Source: Pseudomonas alkylphenolica (GTDB lineage: Bacteria > Pseudomonadota > Gammaproteobacteria > Pseudomonadales > Pseudomonadaceae). From it: DNA of 64,000 nt. Position 1 is the first letter of the stretch. The number at the start of each line of letters is the position of its first letter. The notes under the pieces were generated by a model. It saw only the letters and a list, made by a program, of their open reading frames with translations, had not been told where the DNA came from and did not search any database. Position numbers and translations under genes: made by a program. Location: contig NZ_QJRG01000034.1 of the NCBI RefSeq assembly GCF_004025535.1, forward strand, positions 124,001-188,000, given 5' to 3'. Positions 6,452 to 14,809 of the stretch are shown in pieces.

Positions 6452-7069
6452 TTCTCACGGGTGTCGATCTTCGACAAGACCATCGTCTCCATTCCCACCT
6501 GGCGCCTGATGTCCGAATCGTTCAAGAACTGGCGCGGCATGCAGCAGTCGGGCGGTCGGCGGATCAAGCGCAGCCTGTTCATCGATGCCGGTGGTGTGCG
6601 CTTTTTGACCAGCGAAGAGGAGCAGCGCCTGAGCCAGGTGCGCCTGCTGACCGACTACATGACGCGCAAGCGCAACGAGCTCGACGCCTGGAACGAAGCC
6701 CAGGGCAACGTTGCCGAGCTGTCCGCCAACCGTCGGCGCATGACCAACATCGGCACCTTCCGGGCCTATGCCCTGGCTTACCTGCAGAGCCACCCGCAGA
6801 TCCAGCCGAACATGACCTGCATGGTCCGCCAGATGCAAACCACGGCACAGGGCGTACCGCTGGAAATCTACTGCTTCACGCGCACCACGGCCTGGGCCGA
6901 CTATGAACGCATTCAGGGCGACATCTTCGACTACCTGCTGGCGGTCATGCCGGAGTTCGGCCTGGGCCTGTACCAGCAGCCTAGCGGCAACGACCTGCGT
7001 GCCGGCCTGCTACCGGCGAGCCTGCCCAAACTGCAGCGAACGCTGAGCGCCGAGACGACCGAGCCATAG
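6452..7069 (+). pseudogene. 5'-truncated MscS-family (YbdG-like) mechanosensitive channel gene
   Basis: About 200 residues matching the C-terminal cytosolic half of a YbdG-type MscS channel: IFDKTIVSIPTWRLMSES, NWRGMQQSGGRRIKRSL, the TNIGTFRAYALAYLQSHP block and a tail ending in GLGLYQQPS. The N-terminal transmembrane region, about half of a normal 400-plus residue protein, is missing. Upstream DNA is unrelated and lower in GC, so the accessory region cut into this gene near 6455-6470. A GTG at 6461 could start a fragment but a channel cannot form. The 3' end overlaps the convergent DMT gene by 60 bases. Confidence 0.8.
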
Positions 7070-7888
7070 CGAGGCCAGAATCACCGCCCCGCCGATGAAC
7101 AACCTGCCCAGCGGTTCGTGCTGATTCCAGATCAGCAAGTTGAGCAGCAACCCGACCGGCACGTGCAGGTTGTTCATCACCGCCAGGGTCGCGCCAGAGA
7201 CCAGGCACGCGCCCTTGTTCCACCAGTACAACCCCAACGCCGTGGGGCACAACCCCAAAAACAGCAGCACCAGCCACTGTACTTCGGTGCTGGGCAGGTG
7301 CTGACTGTTGCCGAACGCCAGGAATGCGGGCAACACCACCAGCAACGCGCCCAGGTAGAAATAGCCGAAACGCCGGTAATGCGGCAGGTCGCTGGGGTTG
7401 CGCGCGATCAGGTGCCGGTAAAGCACTTGCCCGGCAGCGTAGGTGAAGTTGGCCAGTTGCAGCAGCAGGAAGCCCATGAAGAAATCCGGGCTGATGCTGT
7501 CAAAGCGGATCACCGCCGCGCCGGCCACCGCCACCAGGGCAGCCAGCAGCGCCCAGGGGTTGAAGCGCCGGTTCAGGGCGTCCTCGATCAAGGTCACATG
7601 CAGGGGGGTGAGAATGGTGAACAGCAGCACCTCGGGCACCGTCAGCACCCTGAAGCTCAGGTACAGGCACACGTAAGTGATGCCGTATTGCAGCGCACCA
7701 ATCAGCAGCATCGAGCGCATGAAGCGAGGCTCGACCTGACGCCAGCGGGTCAGCGGCAAAAACACCAGGCCGGCCAGCAGCACCCGCGCCAGCACGGCAA
7801 AGTAGCTGTCGACATGACCGGCCAGGTATTCGCCGATCAGGCTGAAGGAAAACGCCTGGATCAGCGCGACGATGAATAGATAGCCCAT
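7010..7888 (-). CDS. EamA/DMT-family inner-membrane transporter
   Basis: A 292-residue membrane protein from the ATG at 7888 (MGYLFIVALIQAF); the frame is open further upstream but that part is not protein-like. About ten hydrophobic helices in two EamA repeats are visible. The family exports or imports amino acids and other small metabolites; the substrate cannot be told from sequence. It stands alone, convergent with the broken channel gene and divergent from the PAAR effector. Confidence 0.85.
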   Translation of the reverse strand: MGYLFIVALIQAFSFSLIGEYLAGHVDSYFAVLARVLLAGLVFLPLTRWRQVEPRFMRSMLLIGALQYGITYVCLYLSFRVLTVPEVLLFTILTPLHVTLIEDALNRRFNPWALLAALVAVAGAAVIRFDSISPDFFMGFLLLQLANFTYAAGQVLYRHLIARNPSDLPHYRRFGYFYLGALLVVLPAFLAFGNSQHLPSTEVQWLVLLFLGLCPTALGLYWWNKGACLVSGATLAVMNNLHVPVGLLLNLLIWNQHEPLGRLFIGGAVILASLWLGRLGAQRSLQFGQARR

Positions 7889-8064
7889 GATTGCCCCTTG
7901 CTGTGGAGGCCGCGACCTTAGCGGTTCACGGTATCTCCGGCAACTGCTGTTGGCTGCTGGACATTCTTGTCTTGGGAAATGTCCTTCAAGGCTTCCGGAA
8001 GGGTCCTCTATCACAGATGCCTGACTCGCCCCTCTACTGGCTTTTTTCCCAGGGAGGACCAGGC

Positions 8065-9912
8065 ATGTCACTCGTCACGGCAATCTGCAAAGGCGACCGC
8101 ACCAGTACCGGTGGCGAGGTGCTGGATGGCTGCGCGTTCTACCAGATCAACGGCCGCCAGGCCGCATTAATGGGCGACCGGGTGTTCTGCCCGGCCTGCA
8201 ACCTGACCGGGCGGATCGCCGAAGGCAACCCGCACTTCAAGGTCAACGGCCAGCCCGTCGCCATGGAAGGGTGCCGGGTTGACTGTGGTTGCCCGCCCGG
8301 CAGCCATGTACTGGGACGCAGCGACAGCCATGTGTTCATCGACGGCCCGCGCTCCGCAACCCCGTCAACAGGCCAGGCTCCACAGCCTGCCGTGACCGGC
8401 AGTGTTGCGCGTCACGGCCCGGCGCAGCAACGCCCGGCCATTGAGTGGCTGACGCTTGATGAAGGTCATCAACCCGAACCGGCCCCCGAAACCCGCCAGA
8501 CGATCACTCTGCGCATCGGCGTGTTCTTCGATGGTACCGGCAACAACATGGGCAACAGCCAGCAGGCGGCGACTTGTCAGGCGCAGGCGCTGGGGATTGA
8601 GCCCGAGGTGGCGCGGGAGCTTGTCGAGTACTGCAAGAAGCAGGGGTTTGATGGGGCCGGTGGGGTGCCGGATAGCAGTTATGGGAATGCGGTTTCGAAT
8701 ATTGGGTTGTTGCATGAGCTGTATCGGGATCAGGCTTACGAATTCAATGAATCGCCGCACAATAACGTGACACTGAAGATTTATGTAGAAGGCATTGGCA
8801 CGACAACTGGTGCTGAGGATTCAATCTATGCGCAAATCACTGGAGGCCTAGGTACAGGTGTGTTAGCCCGGGTGCGCCAGATACCACAGCTTCTACTAAA
8901 CAAACTCGACGCCTTTTTTACCATTAACCCAAACATACGGATCGAGCAGCTGCAGTTCGATATCTTCGGTTTCAGCCGCGGTGCTGCCGCTGCACGCCAC
9001 TTTGCCAACGACCTGCAAAACGGCCCATCAAGCCTCCTGGGGCGAGCCCTGTCTGCCGATGCGGCAGTATTTACTGAAGCCTTCGCCTGGCAGCCAGGCC
9101 GTGACGTGAAGATCAACTTCATTGGTCTGTATGACACGGTGGCTGCAATTGTCTCGCCTCTGGACGGCAACTTTGCTCCGGGCAACAACCAATACGGCGA
9201 CCTGCAACTGGGCTTGGCGCCAGGCATTGCCGACAAGGTCGTGCAATTGGTCGCGGGCGACGAGTACCGCGAAAACTTCGCCCTGACCGCGACCGACAAC
9301 GATATTGTCCTGCCCGGCGCGCATTCCGATCTCGGCGGGGGCTACCTGCCGCAGATGCGCGAACGCGTACTACTGAGCAAGCCGGATAACAGTGTTGTTC
9401 CGTTCAATACCCCCTCAGAACAAACCCAAGCGTACGTACGCACCCTTCGCTTGCTGGAAAACTGGGGACATAAGCCACAGCAACAGGGCCCCCGCCCACA
9501 GATCAGTAGCTGGCGGATAAACCATGCGTTCGATCCCCGCGCACGGATGTACATGGCCGTGCGGGTGGTTGCTGCGCTCTACAGCGAACGTATCGTGCAC
9601 GGGCAATTGTCGCTGGTGTATATTCAAATCATGCGTGAACTGGGGGTACGTCACGGCGTGCCGTTCGACCCGCTGGAAGTGAACATGCAACTGCCGGAGG
9701 ATTTACACGCCATCGCTGCAAAATTGCAGGCTTATGCACTGGGAGAGCAGCGAAGCCCTAAGCTGGACAAACTGGAGAATGAACGCCTTGACCAGCGCTA
9801 CATTCATCGTTCCGGCCACTGGAACCCCCTGACCGACCTGCCCGTCAGCCCGGACCTCATCTTTCTCAACCGCCCTGTCGACGGTGCACGCGTAGTGCAT
9901 CCGAATGAATAG
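8065..9912 (+). CDS. PAAR-DUF2235 phospholipase, likely type VI secretion effector (Tle1-like)
   Basis: 615 residues from the ATG at 8065, which has GGAGG at ideal spacing. Residues 1-95 are a PAAR-like domain (CNLTGRIAEGNPHF, CRVDCGCPPG), which caps the VgrG spike. After a proline-rich linker (about 96-145) comes a DUF2235 hydrolase of the Tle1 type. Visible catalytic elements are GVFFDGTGN (152-160), the nucleophile Ser304 in GFSRG, Asp357 in LYDTV and His420 in PGAHSDLGGGY. Tle1 enzymes are phospholipases delivered into rival cells. Two DUF2931 genes follow, the first overlapping by eight bases. Codon use becomes markedly less GC-rich from about 8640 to 8900, suggesting a recombined effector body behind a conserved PAAR head. 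Confidence 0.85.
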   Translation: MSLVTAICKGDRTSTGGEVLDGCAFYQINGRQAALMGDRVFCPACNLTGRIAEGNPHFKVNGQPVAMEGCRVDCGCPPGSHVLGRSDSHVFIDGPRSATPSTGQAPQPAVTGSVARHGPAQQRPAIEWLTLDEGHQPEPAPETRQTITLRIGVFFDGTGNNMGNSQQAATCQAQALGIEPEVARELVEYCKKQGFDGAGGVPDSSYGNAVSNIGLLHELYRDQAYEFNESPHNNVTLKIYVEGIGTTTGAEDSIYAQITGGLGTGVLARVRQIPQLLLNKLDAFFTINPNIRIEQLQFDIFGFSRGAAAARHFANDLQNGPSSLLGRALSADAAVFTEAFAWQPGRDVKINFIGLYDTVAAIVSPLDGNFAPGNNQYGDLQLGLAPGIADKVVQLVAGDEYRENFALTATDNDIVLPGAHSDLGGGYLPQMRERVLLSKPDNSVVPFNTPSEQTQAYVRTLRLLENWGHKPQQQGPRPQISSWRINHAFDPRARMYMAVRVVAALYSERIVHGQLSLVYIQIMRELGVRHGVPFDPLEVNMQLPEDLHAIAAKLQAYALGEQRSPKLDKLENERLDQRYIHRSGHWNPLTDLPVSPDLIFLNRPVDGARVVHPNE

Positions 9913-10540
9913 CTGCACCCGCTTCGGCGTGCTGGCCCTTGCACTCATCAGTGCAAGGGCGTGGGCACAACTTCCCTACGATGCCTGGCATCTGAGTTTC
10001 GGTGCTCCCGACTATATGGAGGCATGGATCGAGACGGCAAATGTTGTCGATGTGCGGAACCGGGTATTTCTGCGCGCAATGAGTGGAAATGTCTCGATCC
10101 ATACTCCTGAAAACAGCAAGGGAGACCCTCGAGGCTGGCCCAGTGTTGTTAGTTGGGGAGGCGGAAAATACGTCTCTGGTGCCCAGCTGCCGCAATCGAT
10201 TTACGTACGCTGGGAGTCCTACGCCGACTCCCGAACTTACGAAGTACTCGTCACGCTAAACGACGAACAGCGCCAGGCCATGGTCAAGGGCGAAAAAGCC
10301 TACTGTGCCTGGCGCGACACCTGGATCACCGGTTTTCGAAAGGGGGTGGTTGTAGAACTGGCCCCCGGTGGCATCGCCAAGGCCTGGCTCGCCGGCCCCT
10401 GTGTAACCAATATCGAAATAGGCCGTTTCGTAGGAAAGGTGGTCAAGGCCGGCCCTGACGCCGGGCAACCCTCGCCCCGGTTAAGACCGGAGTCCCGCAC
10501 CTACATCGAGCGATACGGAATCCCCTATGACTCCTGGTGA
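9905..10540 (+). CDS. DUF2931 protein, likely immunity protein 1
   Basis: 211 residues with an N-terminal signal peptide (MNSCTRFGVLALALISARAWA, cleavage likely after AWA). The DUF2931 body begins LPYDAWHLSFGAPDYMEAWIE, with YVRWESYADSRTYEV in the middle. DUF2931 proteins often follow Tle1-type effectors and are thought to protect the producer's periplasm from the phospholipase. The ATG overlaps the effector's end by eight bases, so translation is coupled. The next gene is a paralogue made by tandem duplication, and the last fourteen bases of this gene double as its start. Confidence 0.8.
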   Translation: MNSCTRFGVLALALISARAWAQLPYDAWHLSFGAPDYMEAWIETANVVDVRNRVFLRAMSGNVSIHTPENSKGDPRGWPSVVSWGGGKYVSGAQLPQSIYVRWESYADSRTYEVLVTLNDEQRQAMVKGEKAYCAWRDTWITGFRKGVVVELAPGGIAKAWLAGPCVTNIEIGRFVGKVVKAGPDAGQPSPRLRPESRTYIERYGIPYDSW

Positions 10541-11192
10541 ACCCGCCAAAAGGCCCTTGAACACAAGCGCACGACTCATGGTGCTGACGATCATCCTGAT
10601 CAGTGGTAGCGCCTGTAGCGAGCTGCCCTACGACTCCTGGTACCTGGGCTTTGGCTCGCCAAACTACATGGAAGCCTGGATTGAAACCGCTGACGTGGTC
10701 GATGTACGCGGTCAAACATTCTACCGGGCCATGAGCGGCACTACGTCCATCAATACACCACCGAACAACCTGGGCAGACCCCATGGCTGGCCTAGCAACC
10801 CTGGCTGGGGAGCGGGCAAGAATGTCACAGGCGCGGATTTACCCAAAATAATCTACGTACGCTGGAAATCCTACGCCGACTCCCGAACCTACGAAGTATT
10901 CATCACGCTGAACGACGAGCAACGCCAGGCCATGCTCAAGGGTGAAAAGGCCTACTGTGCCTGGCGCAACACCTGGATCATCAGCTACTTGAAGGGCGTG
11001 GTCATTGGCCTGGCCCCCGGTGGCATCGCCAAGGCCTGGCTGGCTGGCCCCTGCATTGAATCGATGGAGATCGGGCGCTTCACCGGGCGCGTAGTCAAGG
11101 CTGGCCCTGACGCCGGACAGCCCTCGCCCCGGTTAAGACCGGAATCCCGCACCTACATCGAGCAATACGGAATCCCCTATGACTCCTGGTGA
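10527..11192 (+). CDS. DUF2931 lipoprotein-like paralogue, likely immunity protein 2
   Basis: 221 residues, closely similar to the preceding protein: both have LPYD, SW or AW, MEAWIETA, YADSRTYEV, APGGIAKAWLAGPC and the same last twenty residues. The N-terminus carries a hydrophobic stretch ending ISGSAC, a possible weak lipobox, so this copy may be a membrane-anchored lipoprotein while copy 1 looks secreted. Its start codon is inside the 3' end of copy 1 (overlap of fourteen bases). The two copies are 652 bases apart as a tandem duplication and have diverged mostly in their N-terminal halves. Confidence 0.8.
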   Translation: MTPGEPAKRPLNTSARLMVLTIILISGSACSELPYDSWYLGFGSPNYMEAWIETADVVDVRGQTFYRAMSGTTSINTPPNNLGRPHGWPSNPGWGAGKNVTGADLPKIIYVRWKSYADSRTYEVFITLNDEQRQAMLKGEKAYCAWRNTWIISYLKGVVIGLAPGGIAKAWLAGPCIESMEIGRFTGRVVKAGPDAGQPSPRLRPESRTYIEQYGIPYDSW

Positions 11193-11211
11193 ACCCGCCA
11201 AAAGCCCGTAA
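11179..11211 (+). pseudogene. Relic start of a third duplicated copy
   Basis: The sequence that starts the second immunity gene (ATGACTCCTGGTGAACCCGC) occurs again at the end of the second gene. Here it opens a frame of only ten codons, MTPGEPAKSP then TAA. It is the trace left by the tandem duplication unit, or the stump of a lost third copy. Confidence 0.6.
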
Positions 11212-11243
11212 GCGGATTTATCCGCGAAGGAATGCGCCCCCCA

Positions 11244-11281
11244 TAAAAAAGCCCGGTCACGCACAAGGCAGTGACCGGGCA
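11244..11281 (-). terminator. Terminator downstream of azoR
   Basis: Perfect ten-base arms GCCCGGTCAC (11251-11260) and GTGACCGGGC (11271-11280). On the minus strand they are followed by six T residues. It may also block the plus-strand effector operon. Confidence 0.85.
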
Positions 11282-11327
11282 GCTACACCCAAAGGAGCAC
11301 AGGTGTCAGGCGGGAAAATTCAGGGGT

Positions 11328-11927
11328 TCAAACCACCGCAGCGAGCTGGGCCTTGGCCTGGTTAAGGCCCTTCTCATGGAAGTCGCCGCCCATGTTCAGG
11401 CCTTCGGCGTGGATGAAGGTCACATCGTGGATACCGATGAATGCCATCACCTGACGCAGGTAGGGTTCCTGGTGATCGCTCGATGCACCGGCATGAATGC
11501 CGCCACGCGCCGTCAGGATGTAGGCACGCTTGCCGGTCAGCAGGCCTTGCGGGCCGGTGTCGGTGTACTTGAAGGTGATGCCGGCACGCAGCACATGGTC
11601 GAGCCAGGCTTTGAGGGTGCTGGGAATGGCGAAGTTGTACATCGGCGCTGCCAGCACCAGCACATCGGCGGCCAGTACTTCGTCGGTCAATTCATTGGAG
11701 CGGGCCAGTGCCTGCAGCTCGTCGCTGTTGCGCTGGGCTTCAGGCTTCATCCAGCCACCGAGCAGGTTGGCATCCAGGTGCGGCACCGGGTTGACGGCCA
11801 GGTCGCGCAGTGTGACCTGGTCTGCAGGATGGGCAGACAACCACTGGCTGACGAAGTCACGGGTCAGTTGCCGGGAGATCGAATCCTGCTGGCGGGCGCT
11901 GCTTTCGATAACGAGTACACGGGACAT
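11328..11927 (-). CDS. azoR: FMN-dependent NADH-azoreductase
   Basis: 199 residues of the flavodoxin-fold quinone/azo reductase family, a cytosolic homodimer that uses NADH to reduce quinones and azo dyes. The N-terminal RVLVIESSARQQDSISRQL is the FMN phosphate loop; LVLAAPMYNFAIPSTLKAWLD and LTARGGIHAG are the other flavin contacts. The start at 11927 has GGAGGCAA just upstream; a longer start at 11942 is less likely. It ends in a strong terminator. Confidence 0.9.
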   Translation of the reverse strand: MSRVLVIESSARQQDSISRQLTRDFVSQWLSAHPADQVTLRDLAVNPVPHLDANLLGGWMKPEAQRNSDELQALARSNELTDEVLAADVLVLAAPMYNFAIPSTLKAWLDHVLRAGITFKYTDTGPQGLLTGKRAYILTARGGIHAGASSDHQEPYLRQVMAFIGIHDVTFIHAEGLNMGGDFHEKGLNQAKAQLAAVV

Positions 11928-12078
11928 GGGGGTTGCCTCCATCGGCGAAGGTGCTAAGTCGATGGAGACAAGAGTAATCAGCGAACGATCGATTAAAAAG
12001 CGTAAATTCTAGGTGCAATCTATCAGTTAATTTGTTTTATTTGGCAGATGCCCTAGCCTTATACCCGACAAGCCCCGG

Positions 12079-12393
12079 TCACTTCGGCTTGCAATCCAGG
12101 CTAATACGCAACTTGATGATTTCGCGATTGAACTTGGCCGTGCTGTCCACGCTCTGCTTGGCCGGAATGCTCACACGGCGCACCCGTGGCGATTCCGGGC
12201 CGTTGCGGAAGGTCACCTTGCACTGGGCGGCGACCTCACCATAGTTGTTCAGGGTGATCGAGCCGATATCGCGGTCGGTGTCGTAGGTGGTGTAGTCGAC
12301 TTTGACGCCCTCGATGTTCTTTTCCACATCGATGGGATAGGCCAGGGCCGTGAGCGGAATCAGGGCCAGCAATACAGCACAACATTTCTTCAT
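12079..12393 (-). CDS. Small periplasmic protein, unknown function
   Basis: 104 residues with a clear signal peptide (MKKCCAVLLALIPLTALAYP, cleavage after ALA). The mature part has one Cys near the middle and one near the C-terminus, which could form a disulphide, and a beta-rich pattern. No domain recognised; homologues in Pseudomonas are, as I recall, sometimes labelled misleadingly as a kinase. It is divergent from the LysR regulator with about 50 bases between. Confidence 0.7.
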   Translation of the reverse strand: MKKCCAVLLALIPLTALAYPIDVEKNIEGVKVDYTTYDTDRDIGSITLNNYGEVAAQCKVTFRNGPESPRVRRVSIPAKQSVDSTAKFNREIIKLRISLDCKPK

Positions 12394-12442
12394 ACGACGC
12401 GCTCCATGAAAGAGCGCCAGCTTAGGACAACAGGAGCCGAAG

Positions 12443-13366
12443 ATGAAAGCGCCGCGCGTTACCCTGGATCAGTGGCGGACCTTACAGGCGGTGGTCGATC
12501 ACGGCGGCTTTGCGCAAGCCGCCGAAGCGCTGCACCGCTCGCAATCCTCGGTAAGCTATACCGTCGCGCGCATGCAGGACCAGCTGGGCGTGCCGCTGCT
12601 GCGCATCGATGGCCGCAAGGCCGTCCTGACCGAAGCCGGTAACGTGCTGCTGCGTCGCTCGCGGCAACTGGTCAAGCAGGCCAGCCAGCTGGAGGACCTG
12701 GCCCACCACATGGAACAGGGCTGGGAAGCCGAAGTCCGCGTGGTGGTCGATGCCGCCTACCCCAGCGCCCGCCTGGTACGCGCCCTGAGTGCGTTCATGC
12801 CGCAAAGCCGTGGTTGCCGGGTGCGTCTGCGTGAAGAGGTGTTGTCGGGCGTTGAAGAGGTGCTGCACGAAGGCATCGCCGACCTTGCCATCAGTGGCTT
12901 CAACATTTCCGGCTACCTGGGTACCGAACTCAGCGCAGTGGAATTCGTCGCCGTCGCCCACCCGGAGCACAGCCTGCACCGGCTGGGCCGCGAGTTGAGT
13001 TTTCAGGACCTGGAAAGCCAGCTGCAGGTGGTTATCCGTGACTCGGGCCGCTCACAGCCCAAGGATGTCGGCTGGCTCGGCGCCGAGCAGCGCTGGACGG
13101 TCGGCAGCCTGGCCACCGCCGCCACGTTCGTCAGCAGCGGCCTGGGCTTTGCCTGGCTGCCGCGCCACCTGATCGAGCGGGAGCTGCGCGAAGGCGTGCT
13201 CAAGCCCTTGCCACTCGATCAGGGTGGCAGTCGCCATCCACTGTTCTACCTTTATTCCAACAAGGACAAACCCTTGGGCCCGGCCACGCAGATTCTCATC
13301 GAGTTGCTGCGCAATTTCGATACCGCGCCACTGGACGTCCCCTTCGCCGCGCCCGCCCAAGCCTGA
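12443..13366 (+). CDS. LysR-family transcriptional regulator
   Basis: 307 residues. The N-terminal winged helix (VTLDQWRTLQAVVDHGGFAQ, AAEALHRSQSSVSYTVARMQ) is followed by a dimerisation helix and a periplasmic-binding-like effector domain. The target is unknown; candidates are the divergent small periplasmic gene and the hydrolase gene fifteen bases downstream. The start has GGAG upstream. Confidence 0.9.
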   Translation: MKAPRVTLDQWRTLQAVVDHGGFAQAAEALHRSQSSVSYTVARMQDQLGVPLLRIDGRKAVLTEAGNVLLRRSRQLVKQASQLEDLAHHMEQGWEAEVRVVVDAAYPSARLVRALSAFMPQSRGCRVRLREEVLSGVEEVLHEGIADLAISGFNISGYLGTELSAVEFVAVAHPEHSLHRLGRELSFQDLESQLQVVIRDSGRSQPKDVGWLGAEQRWTVGSLATAATFVSSGLGFAWLPRHLIERELREGVLKPLPLDQGGSRHPLFYLYSNKDKPLGPATQILIELLRNFDTAPLDVPFAAPAQA

Positions 13367-13380
13367 CAGGAATCGAGCCC

Positions 13381-14193
13381 ATGGCCTATTTCGAACACGA
13401 AGGTTGCTCACTGCACTACGAGGAATATGGCCAGGGCGATCCGCTGGTGCTGTTGCACGGCCTGGGCTCCAGTACCCGCGACTGGGAAAAGCAGGTGCCG
13501 GAGCTTGCTCGCCACTACCGGGTGATCGTCATGGACATTCGTGGCCACGGGCGCTCCGACAAACCCCGCGAGCGCTACAGCATCCCGGGTTTCAGCGCCG
13601 ACCTGCTGGCTTTATTGGAAAAACTGCAGACTGGCCCGGTGCACCTGGTCGGTCTGTCGATGGGCGGCATGATCGGCTTTCAGTTCGCGGTCGATCACCC
13701 CGAATGGCTGCGCAGCCTGTGCATCGTCAACAGCGCCCCGGAGGTCAAGCGCCGCACCCGCCAGGACTGGATCTGGTGGGCCAAGCGCTGGGCGATGGCC
13801 CGTGCCTTGAGCCTGGAAACCATTGGCAAAGGCCTGGCCGCACGGCTGTTCCCAAAGCCGGAGCAGGCAGACCTGCGCCGCACGATGGCCCGGCGCTGGG
13901 CCGAAAATGACAAACGCGCCTACCTCGCCAGTTTCGATGCCATTGTCGGCTGGGGCGTCAGCGAACGCCTGGGGCAGATACGTTGTCCTACGCTGGTCAT
14001 CAGCGCCGATCAGGATTACACCCCGATACAACTCAAGGAGCGCTATGTCCGTCTGATTCCCCAGGCACGGCTGGCGGTCATCGACGATTCGCGGCACGCT
14101 ACGCCGCTTGATCAACCCCAGGTTTTCAATCAGACGCTGCTGCAGTTTCTGGCGGCGTCCACCCCCCCTCAAGGAACATTGAGCCCATGCTGA
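13381..14193 (+). CDS. Alpha/beta-fold hydrolase
   Basis: 270 residues. The oxyanion motif HGLGS, the nucleophile elbow GLSMGG, an Asp in ISADQDYTP and a His in DDSRHATP complete a catalytic triad. Its substrate is unknown; similar proteins include 3-oxoadipate enol-lactonases and esterases. It follows the LysR gene and overlaps ppiA by seven bases. Confidence 0.85.
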   Translation: MAYFEHEGCSLHYEEYGQGDPLVLLHGLGSSTRDWEKQVPELARHYRVIVMDIRGHGRSDKPRERYSIPGFSADLLALLEKLQTGPVHLVGLSMGGMIGFQFAVDHPEWLRSLCIVNSAPEVKRRTRQDWIWWAKRWAMARALSLETIGKGLAARLFPKPEQADLRRTMARRWAENDKRAYLASFDAIVGWGVSERLGQIRCPTLVISADQDYTPIQLKERYVRLIPQARLAVIDDSRHATPLDQPQVFNQTLLQFLAASTPPQGTLSPC

Positions 14194-14744
14194 AAAAACT
14201 CCTGCTCGCCACCTGCTCGGTCGTCTTCGCCACCAGCCTGATGGCCGCCGACAAGGCGCCTCACGTCCTGCTCGACACCAGCTTCGGTCAGATCGAAGTC
14301 GAACTGGATCCGGTCAAGGCGCCGATCAGCAGCAAGAACTTTCTCGAGTACGTCGACAGCGGCTTCTACAACAACACCATCTTTCACCGCGTAATCCCGG
14401 GTTTCATGGCACAGGGCGGTGGCTTCACCGAACAGATGACGCAGAAACAGACCCGCGACCCGATCCGCAACGAAGCCAGCAACGGCCTGCACAACACCCG
14501 TGGCACCCTGTCGATGGCGCGCACCTCGAACCCCAACTCGGCCACCAGCCAGTTCTTCATCAACGTCGCCGACAACGCCTTCCTCGATCCGGGCCGCGAT
14601 GCCGGTTATGCGGTGTTTGCCAAAGTGGTCAAAGGCATGGACGTGGTTGATCAGATCGTAAATTCGCCGACCACCGTCAAGCGCGGCATGCGCGATGTAC
14701 CGGTAGACCCGGTGTTCATCAAGTCGGCCACACGCATCGACTGA
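14187..14744 (+). CDS. ppiA: Periplasmic peptidyl-prolyl isomerase, cyclophilin type
   Basis: 185 residues with a signal peptide ([20 protein letters not shown]). The cyclophilin core is clear: [42 protein letters not shown] and [18 protein letters not shown]. The enzyme speeds proline isomerisation during folding of exported proteins. The start overlaps the hydrolase stop (ATGCTGA). Confidence 0.9.
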   Translation: MLKKLLLATCSVVFATSLMAADKAPHVLLDTSFGQIEVELDPVKAPISSKNFLEYVDSGFYNNTIFHRVIPGFMAQGGGFTEQMTQKQTRDPIRNEASNGLHNTRGTLSMARTSNPNSATSQFFINVADNAFLDPGRDAGYAVFAKVVKGMDVVDQIVNSPTTVKRGMRDVPVDPVFIKSATRID

Positions 14745-14809
14745 ACTGAGGCCTCACAAGGACGTGAGCTTTGGACCTGAGGGTCGAGCCAGACAGGAGT
14801 TTTATTTTC

